Positions 55,630-64,000 of a stretch of 64,000 nt of DNA are shown here, one piece after another. The translations under genes were made by a program, and so were the position numbers. Source of the stretch: Camarhynchus parvulus (lineage: Eukaryota; Chordata; Aves; Passeriformes; Thraupidae); NCBI RefSeq assembly GCF_901933205.1, contig NC_044572.1, positions 93,624,465 through 93,688,464 of the forward strand, given 5' to 3'. The notes under the pieces are model-generated. The model saw only the letters and a program-made list of their open reading frames with translations. It had not been told where the DNA came from and ran no database searches. Position 1 is the stretch's first letter. Each line of letters starts with the position of its first letter.

Positions 55630-56020
55630 AACACTATTTGAAGGTTTAAGAGCAGAAAGGACTATAAGATAATAGTCTGACTTGTGGTATATCAAAGCCC
55701 CCTTACGTTTTGCAGTGAACCCAGCAACCTTGGGCCCTCCTAAAACCTATTTTCCAGAAAGACATCCAGTCTTCTCAAGGCTCAAAGGAACAGAAGAAGA
55801 ATAATTTCTTTTGCTAGTTGCTGCCAGAGCTCAATTGACCTCATATTTAAGTGTTTGCACCTTGTTTCTCATTTCAATTTGTCTGACTACGCTTTCAGTA
55901 ACTGATTTTTCTTAGGCTTTTCTCAGCTAGACTAAGAGTAGCTCATGTCTGATATTTTCTCCCTGTGAAGCAACTCATACACTATAATCAAGTACCTATC
56001 TATCATTTGGTCATGAATTA
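55630..56020 (-). mobile_element. Ancient degraded CR1-like LINE 3' region, reverse orientation
   Basis: The order of degraded blocks matches the reverse complement of old amniote CR1 3' regions as I remember them from turtle and crocodile sequence: agcagaaaggactataagat, aatagtctgacttgtggtat, then further on ccagtcttctcaaggctc, cttgtttctcatttcaattt and tgaagcaactcatacacta with taatcaag. The similarity is patchy and the limits are approximate. It is much older than the plus-strand CR1 copies in this window and lies in sense orientation to the host gene. Confidence 0.5.
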
Positions 56021-58253
56021 TGTAACTCTTCATGAACACTAAGCGTTCAATCACCACGTAGGCAGCCAACTGCCAAAACACAATCGTCACAATCTTTGTT
56101 CTGTGAATGCCCAACCCCAGAGGCACCTATAATTTTCACAGAGGCACAGGCACACAAAGCTGTACTTCCAAGCATTCCCCAAAACATGTCTGTGCAGAGC
56201 AGGGGAGCAGCTCACACTTTTAGTTCTGTCAGCATCCATAGGAGTAAGTGATCCTCCACTCCTACTCATGGGCTATGGGTGGAAGACTCTCACCACACAC
56301 TGGAAAATTTGAGTGCTTTGCAAGCATAGTATCACTGCCACAGGAAAAAAAAACACAAAAACCTTACCAAAGAGTACAATGAGTTGAGCTGGCTTCACTG
56401 ATTTATTTTTGTTTAAAAATGACTTCCAAGAAGACTGCTAATTCTAAATTAAACATCACCAAATTTGCAATGCCTTAAGCAGTTCCCTAATCACACAGTT
56501 GACTGTTATGAAGCCATTTTACAGCAAGAGCTTTGTGACTTAAAACTATTTGCATTGCACCTATTTTGCACATGAGAAAACTTGTACAAAAAGCAGGACC
56601 ATTATCTCTTTTGCTCAGTGAATAACCAGGCTATTCTGATTTCTAGGGTTGCATACATTCTCGGAAATCATCTCTACTTTTACAGTGCAGCATGGAAATA
56701 ATGATATGGAAAAAAACCCTCAGTATCACTGCATAACTTTCAACATCATCACAAAACCAATAATGAACAAACTGCTTCCCTTCTCTCTGAAGAGTTTTTT
56801 GCTTATGACCAGTTTAGTATCCACAGAAGGCCACTATGGCACACTGTGAGATGCCATGAACTCTGCAGCTATTGGAATAATGGAGATGTTCAGGCATAGA
56901 TATTACACTGTTTGGACATAAATAATGCATCATAATAGTATCACAATGTTTTTAAGACAAGAGCTCCTAAATGATGAATATTTAGTTCAAACTGAAATTA
57001 TCTCTACCAAGTGATGTTGCTCCAAAGCAGACGAAGCACTGAGAAAGAAAACTGGAATACTGATCCCTGGCAAGATCTACCACAGATATGGGCCCTTCCC
57101 CTGTCCCACTTGACAAAGTATTCAGGTTCAGTTCAACGCAGTATTGCAATGTAGCATCAGTTAGAATAAAATACATTCAAGAATTTTGGAAATGCAACAC
57201 ACACAAGAATCAAAATATTTCTTCAGCTTGCTTTGAGACGCACAATTCAGACAAGCCCACAGTAAGAAACGAATTTTTTTAAATAAAATTATTTCCTTTT
57301 TAAAATGATAGTCACCAACATGATATGACAATTCACTCATCTATTGCATTCATTTTCCTTTTGTAATGACACACATTCAGATTTGCACATGGACAACAAG
57401 AATGTACATAAACAGCTTCTACTAGAACCAAATTTCTATCACTTAAACATTACCTGCAGAATTCCTGAGCTTACTCGTAAGCCCATTTCTGTTCTTATAA
57501 CAGCTGTAAGATCTATCAGTATCTTAAAAGTGGTTTTTAAAAGAAAATAAATTCTTATTGTGGATAATGGCTAACAGTCTCTGGATTCCTGGCTTTTTTT
57601 CCAACAAAATTTCAATTTTAACACAGACCTTGAGAAAACGGGTCAAAGAATATAAAGAAATAGGCACCAAATTCCTACAGAACAATGCACAGACATTTTT
57701 AAAAAACAGATTTGATGCTTCATATAAAAATTAAGTTTAAATGCATAAACTGGTATTTGAAGCGTACATCAAATTCAAGTCACAATTTTATGTGCACTGC
57801 ATATATCTTTGTTGGCTTATGTGCATTAAAGGCCTGTTGCTCAAATGTAATAAATTTTAAAAGTTAAAGAAAAAAGTATAATCCAGACTGTTATTGTTTT
57901 AAAATATCTAAAATTTATAAGGAATATAGTTGTATTGTTAAATAACTCCCCCTATGACAGAGGGAACCTATAGCAAAAAGAGGAAAGAAAATCTGAAGAC
58001 CTGGTTTGTTGGCATTTCTATATATCAATTTAGAACAGAAGTGCTATCACCTTGCAATTACAGTATCATCCTCACAAATGTAAAAACCAACTTCTTTTGC
58101 CTTCCATCTCCCACAGCCCCTCCCTTCCTCAAGCTCCTTACTAACCCTGACCCTATGAAGCAGTACAGTAGCTGCCAAAGAAAGCTAACTAGAAACTAAT
58201 ATTAGAGCATTATATTATCGTAGCAGGGCAGCTCTCCCCCACCAGAGCTTATC
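56021..58253. other. Intronic sequence, nothing recognised
   Basis: AT-rich, with only short chance frames and no repeat family that I can name. Confidence 0.5.
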
Positions 58254-58879
58254 TGTTGTTTGTTAACCAGTCAGATAACTCAAACAAGACAAGCTGTCTT
58301 ACAGTGAGTTATTTTGGCACCATGGGGTTGACACCTCCCAACTGCCAATAAACATCTTACTAATGGAAGTGAGATCTGGAAAGATAAGCTGGATTTTTGA
58401 CAGACAGATATCCACTTTAAAACTGTAAGAGCCATACCAAACTCCCACAAAGCAGAAATTTTCTATACATTTCCCTGGAAATGTGTGGAGTTTCTCCCAT
58501 GAGTACGAACACCTGCTTTGCAGTTACTCCCCAGGGATTAAGTGAAGGAATGTGCACATTACCATGGTTTCAGTGGTAAGTTAGATTTGACTCCTAATCG
58601 ATACTTTTCCTAGCTCTAATATAGGTACCTTGATATTGTGCACTTTTATGTTATGCTGTAATCTACTAGTAGTTCTTTTTCGTTTTATACTGTGTAGTAA
58701 GTGGTTTTGATTAAGATCTTTCATCTGCTATCTCTTGTCTGTTTAATAAATAATTAATTTTATAAACAGATCTGACTTGCCATCATTAGAACTTGCAGGT
58801 CAGGGTGATTCCTTGAACTTAAACTGTTGCCAAAATCTGAGGCTAAGGCTTGTCTGAAGCTTCCAGTCCTCCCGCAACA
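58254..58879 (+). mobile_element. Probable solo LTR of an endogenous retrovirus
   Basis: The segment from tgttgtttgttaaccag to cctcccgcaaca begins TGTTG and ends CAACA, complementary termini of LTR type. Near the 3' side is AATAAA at 58745-58750, followed by aaacagatctgacttgcc and ttgcaggtcagggtgattcc, an arrangement that resembles the R/U5 end of bird LTRs. No internal retroviral sequence adjoins it. Family and exact ends are uncertain, and unique sequence with chance similarity is possible. Confidence 0.45.
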
Positions 58880-61330
58880 ATTATAAAGAACATTAAATCT
58901 AAATTGGAAATCCAATTGTCAATCTTCATTTCACAGACAAGAAACAGACCTGACTTTTACTCTCAGTCACATCCCAAAGGTACCCCACAGCTCCACTCTT
59001 GATGAGGAGTGGTGAAGGAATTTCTGCCTGTCCTTCAAAGTGGCTGGAGTTGGTGTCTATCTCTTTGCCAGTGAAGATACTTAGTCTATCTGCTCAAAGA
59101 AGCAAAAGGCCAGCTTTCCTGTTACAAAGCAATATTAGAACATAAAAGACAGACAAATATGTTTAAGTTAAAAAAAAATCAATCTTGGATGACACTTTCA
59201 TACTCCTATCATCCTAAGGGGTTCTATGTCGTGTTGTAGATTCTCTGTGGGTGCAGCCAATGACCAATAAGTCATCAGTAACTGTGAACCAGACACAGAA
59301 CAAATCTTATTTTTATAAGGGATGTTAGCCAGGGCACAGGAGTTGTCCTTCATTCCTCTAAAAACCTTCTCTAAAACCTTTAACTCTCAGATGTCCAGCA
59401 GTCAGAAATGGATTGAAAAGAAGAAAATAAACTTCCCTTAATTTAACTGTGGTATGAATGCACAATTATCACTCAGGTTTCTCTTTAATAGTGTTTCCTT
59501 TTGAAAGGAAAATACAGTATCATCCTTTCTGTAATGGAATTATACAAACAATGTTTCAAGACTTTTGTTGCATACCAGTCCTAGTTGAGCCTGACAATAA
59601 TTAGGTGACAATCTAGTCCTAATATATTTGCACAGTACCCTGTTTAGTGCAAGGGGATTTCTACAGTATAAGAGTGAATGTATAGAAAAGAAATATCATT
59701 AGGATACAACAGACTGTTGACTGCTTTCCTGCGTTACCAAGAGAAGCAAGCTGAACAGTTTTAACCACAGCATGCTGCAATGAACAATTGATTTATCCAG
59801 ATATAGTCTTGAACTAATAATGAGAAAATGTACATAAAATGTTTGTAATTTTGGAATGTTACTGATTCTATCACTGTTACAGCTCTCTGTTATATCTATC
59901 TGCCTATTGAAAGCATTTGATTTTTTCATATTAAGTGGGATTATTGTAATAAAAATCCAACAATGTCTGGATTTAGGCTCTGAGTTGAATATTCATTTGC
60001 TTTAGTGAGAACTATGGTGAAATGTGATCAGTTTTCTGACCTATTTTGAAATTGGTATTCTGCCAACTGGCATTTTGTTTGCACATCCAGATATTATCCA
60101 CCATATGCTGACATGACACGATGATTGGTTCCAAAATGAAGTGGAATACTTGGCAAATAGAAATATATGGTACAAATAATACACTGCCTCTAGTCAGGAA
60201 AGCAAGCAGTCATTTTGAGAAGACTGAGAGGTTTTAAAATAACTACAGTGTACATACAGCACAAAGCTGCATGAAAACTCTCCAGGGTTTGCTTTTTTTA
60301 CAGATATAAGGGTATCAAAAACTAGGATATTAATTCCTTACACAAAATTCACATCTGACACAGGAGTACTAATAGTAATAATTCAATGGAAGATTAATTT
60401 GCATCTCAGGGAGACTCTGGCCCACATAGCTTCTTCCTCCTCTGGATTCCCCAACTCTTTCTTCTCACCATCTGTTCTTTTTTCCCACTGCTCTGACTTG
60501 TCTTTCCACTCCGTGATGTCTAAGTTATCTGCCTCTCCTCCATTAAGATCACATTTCATTCAAGCTCCACACTAATTTTGTATTATTTCTCTTAACCTTC
60601 TATCACTGAACTCTGAATTCACTGAAAAAAAAAATTCTAACACTGAATTTTTTTCTCCTAACTTGATGCTTCCATTAATCTTCTGCCTTCCACTCTGAAC
60701 TGTAGAATCTATTCAAAAATAACCCAAAAGCAAATAAAAACAAAAAAACTTGTTCCTAAACAGAAAACACCCCATCTTTTTTCTTTTAATTCCTGTTTCC
60801 AAAGCAATGTTTTTCTTTTGCATTCTTTCAGTGACTTCCATGTATGTGCTCTCTAACACAAAGCCTGAAAAGATACATCTAAGTTGTTGGTTGAGCTCTG
60901 CTGTTCTTTTAATGAAAAACAGTTTATTTTTTGTAATGAAATATAAGAATTTTTCAAGCCGTGCATTAATTTGCCATTGTTTTTCCTATGGAATTTTGGT
61001 TTTTTGTTCTTGGGGAAATAGCATAGGCAGAGGGACTTAATAAAAATGTTTAAAAATATTTCTCCCTAAAAGTTCAGCTAGATTTCAAAATGAGGCATCT
61101 AAATAGCATGCACTTCTGATGTTTATTGAACTGTAAGATTTGTTTGTATAACATGAATAGATTTCAGTGCTTAATGCATAATCTTTAACCCTGGAAAACT
61201 TGAAGAGGATGAAGCCCATTTTGAAACCACGCTCTTCTTCAGAATAAATGATGATAACTTCTTGTTTTGTTATTACAATCATTTAAGCACGTGCATTTAG
61301 AAATTAATTTGTAAGAAAAGGGAGCAAGGA
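58880..61330. other. Intronic sequence next to the exon, nothing recognised
   Basis: AT-rich sequence with a pyrimidine-rich patch at about 60420-60560. I see no repeat family or additional exon. Confidence 0.5.
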
Positions 61331-61336
61331 CCTTAC
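61331..61336 (-). promoter_or_regulatory. Splice donor of the zinc-finger exon
   Basis: On the minus strand the exon ends CATGCTG and the intron begins GTAAGG, a close match to the vertebrate U1 consensus. If the intron were retained, the frame would continue about 32 residues to a TGA at 61239-61241. Confidence 0.88.
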
Positions 61337-61515
61337 CAGCATGCAAGTATGCCAGATCAGGATTTTCAATGTCTGGATGTAGTTCTTTCAAGTGGTTCCG
61401 AAACTCCACAGGGATATTTGTTCCATAGTCACACCTAGGACAGTTATACATTTTTACTCCTTCATGCTTTCCCGTATGCAAGATGTGTTTACGAATATTT
61501 TCTGCACAGTTAGAC
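61337..61515 (-). CDS. ZNF407: Internal coding exon of a C2H2 zinc-finger protein, probably ZNF407
   Basis: The minus strand shows a polypyrimidine-rich acceptor ending in tttag at 61516-61520, then 179 bp of open reading frame, then a donor G|GTAAGG with GT at 61336-61335. The exon starts with the last base of a codon and ends with the first base of a glycine codon, so its length is 1 + 59 codons + 1. It encodes the end of one finger (RKHILHTGKHEGV) followed by a complete C2H2 finger of form C-X2-C-X12-H-X4-H (start YNCPRCDYGTN, end HLKELH) and a linker reading HPDIENPDLAYLHA. I remember this linker and finger from the C-terminal finger region of ZNF407, a large nuclear multi-finger transcriptional regulator; the related ZNF335 is the alternative. 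ZNF335 is a compact gene, so the more than 61 kb intron here favours ZNF407. The open frame upstream of 61515, including its apparent ATG, is intron. It may be the penultimate coding exon, but that is a guess. Confidence 0.9.
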
Positions 61516-61545
61516 CTAAACAGCAAGAAAAAAAAAAGAAAAAAT
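61516..61545 (-). promoter_or_regulatory. Splice acceptor and polypyrimidine tract of the zinc-finger exon
   Basis: Read on the minus strand, a short TA repeat and a T-rich tract interrupted by single Cs run directly into ttgctgtttag and the exon. This strong pyrimidine tract fixes the exon start at 61515 rather than at the upstream in-frame ATG. Confidence 0.88.
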
Positions 61546-64000
61546 ATATATATTTTCTACTAGTGGTTCAAATAAAACCTAGTGATATACCAGAAAATCA
61601 GTAGTCATCACTTATTTTTCATTATCTGTAGATTTTTTGCATCCTCTTAGGTTTTGCATAAATGTTGTCCTTTGCATGATGGCTCCCAAAGCTGTTTCAG
61701 GTTAACTGAACATTACATCTGAACCAGAATGATTGATTTGTCACATTTACAGAATTTCTATTTTTCTCATGGTAGTCAGTGATGGACAGAAATTAAGCAA
61801 AAGTCTTTACTTAGCAAAACTGAAATACACAAATGCCTATAATATTCCCAGTGGAGCTCACACATGAACCTTTCCTACACAGTTCCTAAATTCAACAGGA
61901 GTTGCTGTGAATGATTTTTGAAGTATGTTCCACCAACTTTCATCTCGCTGTGTGAACTGTTCCTAGGTAAGAGAATTGAGTTGCTCAAGTTTACATATTT
62001 TTTGAAAATACACACAGATGCTGGTTTACATCTTAAAAACAGCTTTTGTGAAAGTAGTGGAGTCTTCATGCATAAAAGTCAGATTACATATGCAATTAGT
62101 TTAACATATTTCAAAGCAATATTTATAATCATATTTCTGAAAAAAACGAAAATATTTCATACTTCCCTTATTCACAGTATGGCAGTAATTTTTAATTTCT
62201 AGTCTTTAAAATTTTCCAGTCTCATTACAAAATTATTTTGCATTAGAATTTCCTACTTATTCAAACTTAGTGATTAATCCTAGATGAAATACACTGCTGC
62301 ACCATTTATTTCAATCAGAAATAGTCAGTATATTTATTTTTTACCCAAAAGAACTGTTCACGTGTACCATTGCTTTGGTGTTTTGTTTATCATTTGGACT
62401 TTCTTACTAGCATATACTATTATTATTGCCAAACTAAGAACAGTAATTCAGCCTAAAAAAAAGGACAAACACTTGTGTAAACTACATAAATGTATAACAC
62501 TTCACAAATACTCAAGTAAGACAACTGTAGCATTTTGGGCAACTGATTATACACCCATCATGGGGTAGAAATTCTACAGTATGATAGAAATGATAGATGA
62601 TAGAATGATACCATGATTCTACATCATGATAGAAATTCTACAGTAACAAGCACCTAAAAAAAAGACCTCCAAAATAAACTGGAAGCAGCAGCTTGAAGTT
62701 CTGCTGGAATGCTTGTCTCTCCCTCGGAAATGGACATAGTAAAGTTGGTATCTGCCTTACGGTGCTGCCAAAGCTCACCCTCTGTCATGTCCATCTGCTA
62801 TATACTGGTATCATGATCAGATGCCTGAGAATGTCAGAGAAGACACTTATCACTGAAAAATATAGAAAATATTGGTCCTCAGTATCTTTCAGGATTCAGC
62901 CCTAAAAAACTTACAGTGCTCATAGATGTTGTTAAAATGAAATACGTATTTTACAAAAAAAGGAAAAAATGGTATACAGTATACACCTACTGCAATGAAA
63001 GCAAGAGACGACCTGGTAACCTTCTACCATGGGTTATACTTTAAAGGGCAGTAGATTAAAGCAGAGCATACGAATCTGAAATGAAATATCTGTGTTCTTT
63101 TAGCTCAGCTCTCATACTATGCTAAGGAAATATATAAAACTTTTACTTTGAAATATTTCTGTGAAATATATAAAGGATCTGTGGAGATCTATGTAAGAGT
63201 TGTGAAGAAAACCCAGGCTGTTCAAGCAATAAAAGGCCTGCTCTATCTCCTTTGATTTGGAAATTGCTCCAGCACTTTAAACAGAACAATCCTGAAGCCT
63301 CATTTATTCAGTCATCAGTAAAAATCTGTTGCTAAACACTCCAACATACAGATATGAAAAATTTAAACCCATATTTTTCCATGTGACAAGGCCAGTAAGG
63401 CTTAATCAGAAATGAAGAATGTGGGATCACAAGGCATTACAAATGGCCCCTTGTATTAGGTTGCAAAGCAGCAATTGCCATCATAAGGTAAACCATGATG
63501 GCAACAACTGGCAAATCCAAGCACTTTTGAATCCAAGTGATTCCTTTAAATATGACAGGACAAAAGTGTACTGCATATAAAATATTTTTTAATCACTCAG
63601 TGTGCTTTGAATGTGTGTTTTATTAGGAGTCTTTTCCCACATACTGTACAAGCATGTTATCATATGTCTGACACAAAACACCCCCACCAACACAAAGTGT
63701 GTGTAGTTACATCACTTTATATTGTATGAGTAAATCTGTGATTTTAAACAGCACTGTGTTTCTATCAAAGCTATTTCTTGACATGAATATAACTAAAACA
63801 TTATAATGTTGCAATGCTGATAATAGTCAAGCTTTTGACAGGTCTTGTATTATAAGATTCACTTCCAGATGTTTATCAACCCCAAAATACAGATTTCCGT
63901 TGCTCTGAAATTTAGAAAACTGAGTATGGTGCAATAAAAACCATTTGAGGAACTCTTTCTGGTTTTTGAGTTCCAGTCTGAATTGCAGCCACAAACAAAT
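61546..64000 (-). other. ZNF407: Intron upstream of the zinc-finger exon (partial)
   Basis: AT-rich sequence with no recognisable exon and no clear transposable element. It contains a short duplicated GATA-rich segment at 62566-62645 and scattered poly-A or poly-T runs. The preceding exon must lie beyond 64000. Confidence 0.6.
62566..62645. repeat. Local duplication with GATA-rich core
   Basis: TAGAAATTCTACAGTA occurs at 62566-62581 and identically at 62630-62645, 64 bp apart. Between the copies are repeated tgatagaa/atgata units. It resembles a slippage-expanded microsatellite, or a CR1-type 3' tail read in reverse. Confidence 0.75.

Larger units (their letters stand above)
1..61336 (-). 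other. ZNF407: Very long intron downstream of the zinc-finger exon
   Basis: No second exon with a conserved coding frame and paired splice sites is recognisable below the donor at 61336. I looked for the continuation of the protein on the minus strand and did not find it, so the next exon probably lies beyond position 1. Every open frame here is 121 codons or shorter, has no recognisable domain, and overlaps frames on the other strand or repeats. A small exon missed by eye cannot be excluded. Confidence 0.6.

Noticed and set aside
61516..61526. In-frame ATG upstream of the zinc-finger exon
   Set aside because: It lies in the polypyrimidine/acceptor region of the intron. A zinc finger cut in half upstream shows the exon is internal.
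1..64000. Search for CRISPR arrays, tRNA or rRNA genes, bacterial operons and endogenous viral coding genes
   Set aside because: No regularly spaced repeats, no tRNA-type box A/B pair, no rRNA segments and no retroviral gag/pol/env frame were recognisable by eye.

Overview
This window is vertebrate nuclear DNA, almost certainly avian and probably passerine. Three things point that way: CR1 LINE 3' ends in the avian style, solo LTRs of endogenous retrovirus families I recognise from passerine genomes, and an AT-rich background with few CpGs. There is no bacterial, organellar or exogenous viral gene here, and no CRISPR, operon or intact mobile-element coding region.

The only protein-coding sequence I can support is one 179-bp internal exon on the minus strand at 61337-61515. 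It has clean splice sites at both ends and encodes one complete C2H2 zinc finger, the tail of a preceding finger, and a linker. From remembered protein sequence and the very long intron I assign it to ZNF407, with ZNF335 as the alternative. Because the gene runs leftward, positions 1-61336 read as one very long downstream intron (or its start) and 61516-64000 as the upstream intron. Nearly all other open frames are chance ORFs in intronic DNA or lie inside repeats.

Layout: a solo LTR at about 1610-2138 with a duplicated U3 segment carrying two TGACTCA motifs; a short CR1 3' end near 4252; two hairpin or palindromic structures at 6807-6837 and 7059-7149; a purine-rich tract with a 33-nt poly-A at 9440-9990; a CpG-retaining conserved-element candidate at 14330-14870; CR1 3' ends at 24030-24755 and 26815-27090; a (TAAA)13 microsatellite at 25717-25768; a CpG-rich micro-island at 32460-32550 with a promoter-like composition and a good splice donor, followed by a possible conserved element; another conserved-element candidate at 46620-46760; a full-length solo LTR at 51282-51837; a degraded CR1 in reverse orientation at 55630-56020; a probable solo LTR at 58254-58879; then the exon.

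The recognisable younger retroelements all lie on the plus strand, antisense to the gene. This fits purifying selection against sense-strand polyadenylation signals in introns. I see no undescribed multi-gene system. The most interesting leads are the micro-island at 32.5 kb, the near-palindrome at 7.1 kb and the clustered motifs in the first LTR.
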